Origin: Amoebophrya sp. A120
Lineage: Eukaryota > Sar > Dinophyceae > Syndiniales > Amoebophryaceae
DNA length: 64,000 nucleotides
Assembly: GCA_905178155.1 (NCBI GenBank)
Contig: CAJINV010000019.1
Coordinates: 564,475-628,474, forward strand
Direction: 5' to 3'
The notes beneath the pieces were generated by a model, which was not told where the DNA came from, did no database searches, and was given only the letters and a program-made list of their open reading frames with translations. The first letter of the stretch is position 1; each line of letters begins with the position of its first letter. Below are positions 43,334 through 52,667 of the stretch, piece after piece. A program made the position numbers and the translations under genes.

Positions 43334-46300
43334 ATGAAAATGAAGTCCTTCGAGCTGGAACTTCCCAAAGTTCCCAGCAGCTTATGGCGGGCGCAGAAAC
43401 TTTTTTTTCAACTACTTTTTTTTTTTTACCCATATGATTTACCCATGGTAACTAATAGGCATGATTTATTATATACATTTCCCATGCATGGATAGATAAC
43501 ATACAAAATTTCGCTTAGCTAGCTAGTCTGAAGGCAGGAATCGGTCGACACCGGCGGGGCCCGGCTTCACGGATTCGGACCGAATCCGTGCGACCGTTCA
43601 CTGCTGGCGCCTTCCTGTCCCTGCCTTCAGACTAGCTAGTTAAATACTTATCAGCAGCGACGCTCATATATCAACTCTTTTGGCAGCGCACAGCTTCCTC
43701 ACATACAACCCGTCGCGTTTTCATATGGGTAAAAAAAAAAAAGTAGTTGAAAAAAAAGTTTCTGCGTCCGCCATACAGCTCCTCTGGCGTTTCTTCGTCC
43801 GCAACGACAATAGCGACGACATCTGCCTCCACATCAACCGACATGAACGCGGCTGCTAATAAAGTCATGCACCAAATGAATTACACCGCGACCACCCCGT
43901 CGAAGTTCAGCACAACCAATCCGACGCCAAAAACGAACTTATCCCTCACTAACGTGAACGACTCCATTGTGCGGGCGCCGTCGCCGAGCATGTTCAGCAA
44001 CCTCTTCCAACAACTCTCTCCGAACGGCAAGGGGATGAAGAACAACAATGGCGATGACGATTCCTGCGCGCGGGGGCAGACATCGCAGCAGAAGGCGTAC
44101 GAGCGATTTTGCATCCAGGGGACACTGTTTATCAACTTTACCCTCGCGATCGTAAAGTTGATCGCGTTCTTGACGTCGTTTTCCATGGCGGTTTTGGCGA
44201 GTTTGGTGGACTCTTGCGTCGATTTGTTTGCGCAGAGTGTGTATGCATTGCAAAAGCATCGTACTAGTATAAATCGCAATACAAATTTTCTCAGAAGGAG
44301 AAATGGAGTTTGTAATGCTGATTTGGCTAAGAAACAAGTACAAGGTTTGTCATGCATGATTGCAATTAGTACGAGTACGATACTTTTGCAGAGCATAGTG
44401 TGTTGCTGTACGCGAATCGGGCGAAGGCGGCGAAGTCGGCACTGTATCTATCAAAAGGAAAAATCCCCCCTCCCCATATCGAAAATTAAATTTGTGATGC
44501 TGTATTTGGGTACACAAATCGACTTGTAATGCTAGAAGGCCAAGAGACGCAGCTGTGGCCTCGGTTGCAGGCAATTTGTCATGCTGTTTCCCACTTCCAG
44601 TTGCCCCCTGTCATGCGGAAGATGCAAGGCTTTCCCACGCCAACCAGCACTACAGTCCGCATCTTTTCCCTTCTAGCATGACAAAGCTGATTTGTGGCCA
44701 CAAATCTGCATCGCAAATTTCTAGTTTGAGTATGGGGTGGGGGGATTTTTCACTTTCATAGTATCCGGCCGGGAGGGCGAGGATTGAGCCGGTGGGGGTT
44801 GTGGTAAGAAAGTGCAGTAGGTTTTTGGATTTTTTCTTCCCCCTTGATACATACTGTACCCTCGCATGCGCTTTTATCTCATCACAAAAGAGTATAGACG
44901 AATCTGCAGTTCAGCACCACGAATTTTATCTTCTATTGCGACAACCTAACCTCCCCTGTCCTGCTCGTCAGGTTGCGTCCGCGGTCATGGGCATGGCGTC
45001 GCTCGAGGTGATCCGGGAATCGATCCAGCAACTCGTGAAACAAGAGCCCTCGGTCGACATGTCCATCTCCGCGAATGTCATCGTTGCCGCCATCATTTTC
45101 ATCAAGATTGTCATTTGGCGCCTGTCCAAAACCATCGCCATCCGCACGGGCTCCTCCTCCGTGGAAGCCATTTCGCAGGACAACTTCAACGACATTTTGT
45201 CCAACGCCAGTGCCATGCTGTTCGCCAATTTAGGGAGCCATTTCCTCGACGAAAGTAAAAAGCCAGATAATGGTGGCGCTGCACCATCAACCGGTGTGGA
45301 GCATAGCAACCCTGACAGACCGGGGAATTCCTGGTGGATGATTGATCCAGCGGGCGCGATCTTGATCTCCATGTACATCATTTACTCCTGGGTGTCCCTC
45401 GGAATCGAGCAGGTGCAGATCCTGTATCAAAAGGAAAAATCCCCCCACCCCATACCGAGAGGAAGATTTGTGTAGCATGATTTGTGACCACAAATCATGT
45501 TGTCATGCTAGAAGGGAAGAGATGCTTGCGGATTGTAGTGCTGGCTGGCGTTGGTGTTGGAAAGCCTTGCGCCTTTTGCATGACAGAAAGCAACTGGAAA
45601 CGGAAAACAGCATGACAAATTGCCTGCAAACGAGGGAGCAGTTGCGTCTCTTGGCCTTCTAGCAGTACAATTCGATTTGTGTACTCAAATACAGCAACAC
45701 AAGTTTCGTTTTGGATATGGGGAGGGGGGATTTTTCCTCACAATATCCTGGTGGGGAAAGTCGCGGACCGGGAATTTCTGGACGAAGTCAGACGGATTTT
45801 GGAGGAGGATATCCAGTCGGACAAGCTGTTGAACAGCAAAAATGTGACGATCGACAAGCTCACCGCGTACCACTTTTATGGCTTGCTCAGATGTTACAAT
45901 CTCAAACGTTACGGTCGAATCTGGAATTTGTCTTGCATGAACAGCATGAGTTGTACCATACAGAGACTTGGGCTCTTCGCAATACAAATTTCGTCAGAAT
46001 CTCATGGGGTTCTTTGGGGCTCCGAAACTTGTCATGCGCGCTCCTTTGGGAGTAGGCCAGATGTTGCGGATTTTGCAACACAAATTCCAGATTCTATTGT
46101 AACGTTTGAGATTTTTGTAACACCTGAGCGGGTTATAACTTTGGCCCGAAATTTCTCGTCGAGGTCGAGCTTGTCATGCCTGTATCCTGAGTAAAAACGT
46201 CCCCACACCAGAGTCAGGATGGGGATTTTGCAACACAAACCTAGGAGTTTTGGAAGTCACGCATGACAAGTTGCACTCCGCAGTGTAGTGCAGGTTAGCA

Positions 46301-46837
46301 AGTGCAGCCGCATCACAGATTCATCTGCTCATCCTGTTCACAGCATCACAAATTCCACTACACGACTGGAAATGGCTTTCATGGGGATGCGCATTACAAG
46401 TCTTCCTGTCTTTGCAAATCTGCATTACAACTCTGGTGTGGGGACGTTTTTACTCAGGATAGCCGGAAGACACGCTGCTGCGCGAGTCCCACGACTGCGG
46501 CATCCGGTTGCAGCACCACGTCGAATCGTTGTCGCAGGTGGAAAGGTGTTTCGTCCACATTGACTACGCTGTCCGGGAGGTGGACGACCACGATCCCGGG
46601 GCGCCGTTGGCGTTGAAAACATATTGCTCCGGTAGTGCTTCCGGCACGGGGGAGGCGGGGACAGATGGGTTGGGAGTAGACCCGGAGCAGTTGGAGGCGT
46701 TATTGGTTGATGATTCGGGGAGAGATGATCATCATGAAGTGAACGATGTTGTGCGGGGAGGTATAATTTCTTCTTCTTCATCCGGGGAAGGTGGCACTGT
46801 CAACATGATGATTCTAGGCCGGTCAAGTACGAGCTAG
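43334..46837 (+). CDS. CDF-family (Mn/Zn-type) cation efflux transporter
   Basis: Exons 43334-43382, 43781-44241, 44403-44448, 44766-44803, 44972-45424, 45751-45876, 46143-46182 and 46467-46837 give 527 residues, in phase. Six of the seven introns are IEs; 44804-44971 is GT-AG. CDF proteins export divalent metals from the cytosol in exchange for protons. Membrane part: FINFTLAIVKLIAFLTSFSM, the TM2 metal site as DSCVD in LASLVDSCVDLF, the loop ALYPAGRARIEPVGVVVA, then SQDNFNDILSNAS with the second DxxxD-like site (DNFND), and IDPAGAILISMYIIYSW. The cytosolic domain reads AYHFGPKFLVEVELVMPEDT and HHVESLSQVERCFVHIDY, as in plant-type MTP Mn transporters. The loop and domain motifs are restored exactly at IE joins. 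The C-terminal 60 or so residues are acidic and Ser/Gly-rich. Metal preference is inferred from the DxxxD pattern. Confidence 0.9.
43383..43775. mobile_element. Family H element in coding sequence
   Basis: 393 bp. Ends TATGGCGGGCGCAGAAACTT and reverse complement, continuing inverted to about 55 bp. Flanking repeat CAGCT at 43378-43382 and 43776-43780. Central inverted repeat (CTAGTCTGAAGGCAGG type) around a GC-rich core. Joins KVPSSS to SGVSSS. Confidence 0.9.
44242..44397. mobile_element. Introner-like element, family E
   Basis: 156 bp. Flanking repeat GTGTG at 44237-44241 and 44398-44402. Joins FAQSV to LLYANR, just after the TM2 metal site. Confidence 0.9.
44449..44760. mobile_element. 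Introner-like element, family D, opposite orientation
   Basis: 312 bp. Flanking repeat GTATC at 44444-44448 and 44761-44765. Interior is inverted relative to the 24977 and 45425 copies. Joins KSALYP to AGRARI. Confidence 0.9.
45425..45745. mobile_element. Introner-like element, family D
   Basis: 321 bp. Flanking repeat TCCTG at 45420-45424 and 45746-45750. Joins EQVQIL to VGKVAD. Confidence 0.91.
45877..46137. mobile_element. Introner-like element, family G
   Basis: 261 bp. Flanking repeat ACTTT at 45872-45876 and 46138-46142. Joins TAYHF to GPKFLV, restoring the CDF string AYHFG. Confidence 0.92.
46183..46461. mobile_element. Introner-like element, family B, forward
   Basis: 279 bp. Flanks GCCTG (46178-46182) and GCCGG (46462-46466), 4/5. 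Joins LVMPE to DTLLRE; 40 nt of exon lie between it and the family G copy. Confidence 0.9.
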
Positions 46838-47485
46838 GGAAGGACTTGATTTGGAACTTGGTCACTTCATGATGATGGAATAAATTTTTGAGACGGAGAA
46901 CCTATCTACTAAACCGCCGTTTCGACATTCGAAATTAAAGACTGTGCTCTGCGGAAAAGAAAAGTTTAGATCGAAACAGTAATTCTAGATGAAACTACTC
47001 AGCGGAGTAGGTGATCGGAAATGGACTATGTTGATGTTCCTCTTCTGTGTCGTCGCAGAATACACCACTACTCCATCTGCGAGTAGTACTCGAAGTTTGT
47101 ACCACTATACCAGCGGAGAAGCAGCCCCACATAGACAAAGATGAAGCTCAGTCTTTCGCTGCTCTGAATGAAGGTCCAAGTCGATCTTGCCAAGAAAAAA
47201 ATACCCGTTCCTGCATTTTTGGGTTAACTGCAATGCGTTCTTCACCTTCGTCCTCATCATGCTGCAATCATTTTTTTTGTTTCCACAGCCGCGGCACAGT
47301 ATTTCCTTTTTGCAGTAGGATAAAAGGAATACGAATTATACAGCGACTATGTTTCACCAACGAGGAAGAGTATAAAAATATGTTGTAGTGCTCCTTTGAT
47401 TTGTGACTACCACACGTACTAGGAAGTTGCTTTCACTTATTTCTTCGTACTACACGGAAAGAAACACGGAACCTTCAAAACAATA
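46838..47485. other. Intergenic, no gene seen
   Basis: Short frames only; no element ends or recognisable motifs. Confidence 0.5.
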
Positions 47486-50367
47486 ATGTCGTTCTTCATT
47501 TCCCGCCCCACGCCGCCCGTCTCCATGCGGCGCGCCTCGACCCCGAGGCTGATCATCCTGAACATCCGCGACATAGATGCCGCGTGGTGGCAACTCCGGA
47601 ACTTCATCGCGGAGAAGACCGGGACTTACCCCCAAAAGGTCAACATTATTTGGGGCATGATGAAGAGCTGGGCGACGGTGGAATTTGACACGGTGGAGGA
47701 AGCGCAGCAGTGCATTGACAAGTGCGACGAACAGGAATTCCGCGGGGCAATTATCACGGTCCGGCAGGACCGCGAGGACCGGTCGTATCCTCAGTAAAAA
47801 CGTCCCCACCCCATACTTGTCATGCAGATTTGCAGTCACAGGAAGATTTGCAATGCGCATCCGCATAAGAGGCATTTCCAATCGTGTTTTGGACTTTGTA
47901 ATGCTGTAAACAGGATGACTAGATGGATTTGTGTTGCGGCTGTACTTGCTAAACTGCACTACACTACAGAGAGGAACTTGTCATGCTTGACTCCCAAAAC
48001 TTCTCGATTTGTGTTGCGAGATACCCATCTTGACTCTGGGGTGGGGACGTTTTTACTCAGGATAGGTCGCTGGAGATCTTCTGCACGGAGTATTACAATG
48101 AAAAATGCCCCCACCCCCGAACTTGGGAGCATTTGTATTGCAAACCTTTCCAAAAGAAACACTCGCCCTCTTGCATCTATCAGCATCACAGATTTCCAAC
48201 CGTGAATAGCAAAAAGCTGTATTGCAAAAGATCCCAACAATAGCGGCGCTTGTCATGCAAGCGATGCGATATACGCCTAGACTTTGCATCAGAGAGACAG
48301 AGACTCGTACTCCTTTCATGCATGACAAAAAGATTTCATTTGGAAACTTCGCATCACAAATTCTCGCAACTTTGGGGGTGGGGGCATTTTTCACTGCGAT
48401 ACGGAGTGCCGGCAGAAAAGGAAGTGCGCAAAGACCGGGTTCTGGTACCGGCAGAACCAGTGGTATTGCATATCCTGTGTAAAAACGTCCCCACCCCAGA
48501 GTTGTCATGCAGATTTGCCATGACAGGAACATTTGTGATGCGCAACCCCATGACAGGCATTTTCAGTCGTGTTTGGGAACTTGTAATGCTGTAAACAGGA
48601 TCAGAATGTCGATTTGTGATGCGGCTTTCCTTGCTAACTTGCACTACCTTACGGACTGAAACTTGTCATGCGTGACTCCTAAAACTCCTCGGTTTGTGTT
48701 GCAAAATCCCCATCCTGACTCTGGTGTGGGTACGTTTTTATTCAGGATATTGCAGCGACTGCACGGTTTTTGAGGAGTTGCGACGATTCCCCATCTTCGA
48801 CACGAACACGCACTTGGAGTACATTATGGACAACCAGTTTTATTTTCCAGACGAGGAAATTGCGGAGGCTGTTGCAGCTCTCCCTTTGAAAACCACGCCG
48901 AGCTTCTCCGTTATCACCTGCTGCACGAAGCTGGACCAGGTCGAGAACACCCTGCGGCTGGTAAAGAACGGCCGCGGGCACGTGCTGGCCAGCTTCGGAA
49001 CGCACCCGAAGAACGCCCTGTACGATTGGGACGAGAACATGGCGGCCATGATGATGGACGCGGTGGAAAAGTGCAGACGGGAAAACGGAGAAAAGTCTGT
49101 GGTCGCGTGGGGCGAGATACCAAATGCAAAAATGTCTGGGTCTGGAAACTTGTGATGCTGCGCTGGGAATAGTGAATGCTCTGTAATGCACACGCAAGCA
49201 TGAGAAATATCTGCGCTTCTTTGTGTTGCGTTTTTTGCATGACAAACTGCATTTTTGCATGACAGGCAAAAGGGTCTCTTCTTGGACACGCATCACAAAC
49301 TTTGTGGTCATGCCAGACAAGCATGACAGACCTCAAGATCTTCCAGACCCAGACATTCTTGCATTTGATACGAGACCGGGCTGGATTTTGCGGGGTACGA
49401 GCAGCTACCAGATAAGGACTATGTGAAGAACACGATCGAGAAGCAGAAGTTGGCTTTTCTGGAAAACATCGCGATCGCGAAGAAGCTGCGACTTCCTCTG
49501 AAGCTCCACAGCCGCGATTGCGAGAGGCATTTTCTGGAATTCATCGAGAAGAATTTAGAACCAGCCTACCCGTTCCACTGGCACGCGGTGATTGCTTCAA
49601 TCCCGGCGATTTGCCGCTGTTTAGCCCGGTTTTCGAATTGCTACTTCGGCATTTGCGGCGCGGTCTGCTTTCCCTACGCGGACGACTGGGACTTGCCGAA
49701 TCAGCTGGAGGAAGAGTGGCAAGATAGTGCGAATATGCCCGGCAGGGCCGCAACCTTGACTACTTCTAGCAAGAAGCTGAACCTGTACGAGATGGTAAAA
49801 GCCATCCCCCTCGACCGGATGCTGTTGGAGACCGACGCGCCGAATTTCACCACGAAAACTGGCTCGCCCGCGGACGTGCTGGAGATCGCAAATTACGTCA
49901 GCTGGCTGAAAGAGGTCAAAGTGGAGGAAGTGATCCGGGTCACGAGCGAGAACGCCTTCAAACTTTACGGCGTTCGACCGAAGGAGAGAGACGCGGGCCA
50001 TGTAAGAACTTCGGGCGATAAAAACGACGCGCGCATGGATGGACATGAGCAAGCGCAACTTCTGCCGTCCCGCTACGCGCTGGATAAGTGGAAAGAGGAG
50101 AAAAAAAAAGAAGCAGCGGCAGCGGGGGGTGAAGGGAGGGGAATTATGGATTGCGTCGTTGGTTCTAGTCCGTATTCCACTTCCACTACATCGGCGTCCA
50201 CGACCACTGATAGCACGAGACAGCCGCAGGTGATGCAGGTGAAGAGTCTGAAGAGCGGGGGCGATGTGACCAAAATCGGGACCGACAGCATTTTTAACCC
50301 CTTCGGCATGAAAAAGACTTTGCGGACGAAGAAGAGGGGCACTACAGGTGGAACGAGCGCCGGGTGA
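47486..50367 (+). CDS. RRM-like + Cys-rich + TatD-family nuclease fusion
   Basis: Exons 47486-47785, 48070-48090, 48407-48470, 48755-49117 and 49376-50367 give 579 residues, in phase; all four introns are IEs. Residues about 20-100 look like an RRM (LIILNIRDID, RNP1-like SWATVEFDT). Residues about 104-132 form a Cys cluster (CTECRQKRKC, then WYCSDC) assembled from three exons, perhaps a zinc ribbon. From about residue 140 the protein is TatD-like: IFDTNTHLEYI, SFGTHPKNA, VAWGETGLDFAGY, LPLKLHSRDCERHFLEF, FHWHA and RMLLETDAPNFT. TatD enzymes are metal-dependent DNA exonucleases. The first HxH motif, normally D-S/T-H-x-H, reads DTNTH, so one ligand is Asn. The 110 or so C-terminal residues are low complexity (KKEAAAAGGEGRG). 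The fusion suggests a nucleic-acid-targeted enzyme, by inference. Confidence 0.88.
47786..48064. mobile_element. Introner-like element, family B, reverse
   Basis: 279 bp. Flanking repeat GGTCG at 47781-47785 and 48065-48069. Joins REDRS to LEIFC. A 21-nt exon follows. Confidence 0.91.
48091..48401. mobile_element. Introner-like element, family C
   Basis: 311 bp. Flanking repeat CGGAG at 48086-48090 and 48402-48406. Joins IFCTE to CRQKRK. Confidence 0.91.
48471..48749. mobile_element. Introner-like element, family B, reverse
   Basis: 279 bp. Flanking repeat TTGCA at 48466-48470 and 48750-48754. Joins QWYCS to DCTVFE. Confidence 0.91.
49118..49370. mobile_element. Introner-like element, family A
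   Basis: 253 bp. Flanking repeat CGAGA at 49113-49117 and 49371-49375. Joins VAWGET to GLDFAG, rebuilding the TatD GExGLD motif across the splice. Confidence 0.93.
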
Positions 50368-52036
50368 CGCCTTCCTTCCGGAGCGTCCGCTGGGACGGAC
50401 TCGTGTGCGTCGACGAAAAGGACTTTGCCGACGCCCAAAGGGCCGACAGCCCACGGAGTCCACGGTGGTCGCCCGAGTGCAGAAATGCGAGGGGCTGACG
50501 CCGGAAGACATTCAGGATGCGGCAGCGGACATGGCGTCGATCGCGGGGGGTTATAGCGTTCACGACAGGGCCGAGTTCGTCAACAATATGCTGTGCTTCA
50601 CCAAATTCCCCTCAGCCGACGCAGCGAAGAAATGCTTTGCAGAGGTATTATTGTCTTGCAGAGAGATGAACTCATCATGCAGCTTTTGCAAACCGGTCGT
50701 AGTCTATCTAATTTCTATTTCTTTTGGTGCTGGCGCGCATGGCAAAATTGCTGTTGTTTGTATAAATGAATTGGAATGAAAAACAAACTCACTCTGTACT
50801 TGTATCAGGGCCAATCCAAGAAGCTCGAAGTGAACGGGCAGACGTTGGATTTCCGAGCGGGTTTTTTTCTTCGATTCCAACGCGATTTATTTTCAGTACG
50901 AGAAGGAATCGCAGTCCCTCATCACGGTGGACTCCAAGGGAAAGATCAAGGAGAATTGTCCCAAACTCCCGTTGAAGCATCTCCCAGCGAGCTGGAAGCT
51001 CGAATGTGGATTGCTGATCAAGCCGAACTATTAAATGCAAATATGTCTGGGTCTGGAAGACTGCAACTTGTGACGCTGTCTCTGGATTCTAAAAGAATCT
51101 GTATTTTTGCATGACCAGCAAAAGGAGTCGAGTTTGTGCTATGCGGAGAGGGCGTCTGTCATGGGGAATACGCATCAGAAAGCCCTCTCGAAATCTGTAA
51201 TGCTAGGCCATGCTGCATAACAGGCATAATGGGTCATGCAAAATATGCATGACAAACTTAGCAATCTTCTTCTTCCAGACCCAGACATTTTTACATTTGA
51301 TACGAACCCGGTGCAAAGTCCGCATCCTGGGGCATCTTCAACCTCGACGGTGGAGGATGGCCAAGCTGGTGCACCACCTGGTAGGTCACCTCCGAATAGC
51401 ACAGATGCGACGTCCACTGGCAACCCGCAGCTGCAGCAAGGTGGTTTGTTGCCAGTAAATGCGACAGGACCAGCTGCTACCTCCGGAAGCACTACTATGC
51501 CAACCAACGCTGTTGATGACCCGAGCACTGCCCCGTCCCCTCTCAGCGCACCCGCCTCAAGTATGCGCAACGCCATGGCCGCAGCGTCGATGGAACAGAC
51601 CCAGTTGACCAAAGCGGGGAGTGGGGGCTGGAGGGAGTAGTTTTGGCGGGGCTGGTGGAGATACTAACGATACCAACAGATACGAGTTTTCCAATAACCC
51701 GGTCGAGCAGGAACAACAGCAGCAGATGCTGCATCAAAGTCAATTTGTGCAGCGCGTGCAATTTCACTTGCCTGGGTGAGGATGCTGAAAAATTTGATGA
51801 TCAAAGATCCTTATTCCAGGAGCCTATAGGATATTCGATTTGCGGAACAGATTCAAGAGATACTTCCGAACACAAAGAAATGAATGGGAAGACTATGCGA
51901 GAAACATCAAAAAAGTGACCACGCGGAAAAAAAATGAAATAAACTGGAAGAACCTCCTCTTCCCGCAGAAATCAGTCCGCTGCTACAAAGCAGGCGTCGG
52001 TATGCTTCGACGTCCTTGCGTTCGACGCCGAGTATA
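50368..52036 (+). pseudogene. Decayed gene downstream of the TatD gene
   Basis: Coding-like segments in shifting frames. About 50450-50644 encodes GLTPEDIQDAAADMASIAGG ... MLCFTKFPSADAAKKCFAE; a GT-AG intron 50645-50808 follows, then KLEVNGQTLDFRAG, then, after a shift at a poly-T run (about 50865-50875), IYFQYEKESQSLITVDSKGK and LPASWKLECGLLIKPN. After the family A element the frame continues as a Pro/Ser/Thr/Gln-rich tail and stops at 51640, while a different frame runs on with Gly/Asn/Gln-rich coding-like sequence. Copy 2 has the first segment intact where this copy is short of about 4 bases. I do not recognise the product. It may be a gene with unusual splicing rather than a pseudogene. 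Confidence 0.6.
51029..51302. mobile_element. Family A element with a paralogous empty site
   Basis: 274 bp, left end TATTAAATGCAAATATGTCT. Flanking repeat CGAAC at 51024-51028 and 51303-51307. The duplicated copy reads AAGCCGAACCCGGT with one CGAAC (58531-58535), so excision of element plus one repeat copy gives exactly the copy 2 arrangement. Joins LIKPN to PVQSPH. Confidence 0.95.
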
Positions 52037-52208
52037 GGAGTCTCTTAGGGAAGATCTGGATTTGTAATGTCCGATATTAAAAAGTGGCAATATCACAAAA
52101 TGACCAATCTCGATGGATTCATGGTTCGCCAATTTTCCAGAAATCTGGATAGATTGCTATCCACAAGGTTTTTCTCTGAAATATTTTGACTTCGATATAT
52201 TTTCGCAA

Positions 52209-52667
52209 CAAAAAAGTAGAATCGGAAGGATTTGGGATGAAATAGCAAGCGTGGCCAAGCTTTAGTTCATAAAAAAAAGCACCGGCTGCACTCTTAGAGT
52301 TCCGGTACGCGAGCGAAAATCTATCAAATCTGATCTAAATTTGTTTTTTTTTCGTAAAGAACAAGAATAACTCGAATTGAAACAACTTTTTCGTCAGTCA
52401 GAGACTTCAAATCAAAAATAAAGATTGATTTTCCATCGGTCGTGCCGCTCTTTGACCGGCCTAACCATCTGATTTTGCAAAGGACATTGGCGCCGGGCCG
52501 TTGTCTCTATCTTCCATTTTTTGTTGTACAATAACAATTTTAATAACAATAACAAATACAAGATATTAATATTTTGCGCATCTGTTGACTCACCTGCAAG
52601 TTGTTTGGTGCCTATTAATTTTGTTGCAGAATATTTGTCTTCTCATCATCGGCATTTGAAAATCAAA
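52209..52667. other. AT-rich flank, no gene seen
   Basis: A/T-rich, presumably upstream region of the following gene. An in-frame open stretch before 52668 lacks an ATG. Confidence 0.5.

Larger units (their letters stand above)
50050..52208 (+). repeat. Segmental duplication, copy 1
   Basis: Covers the 3' end of the TatD gene and the decayed gene after it. It matches 57482-59445 along its length, with many substitutions and small indels, except that the family A element at 51029-51302 is absent from copy 2. Confidence 0.88.
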
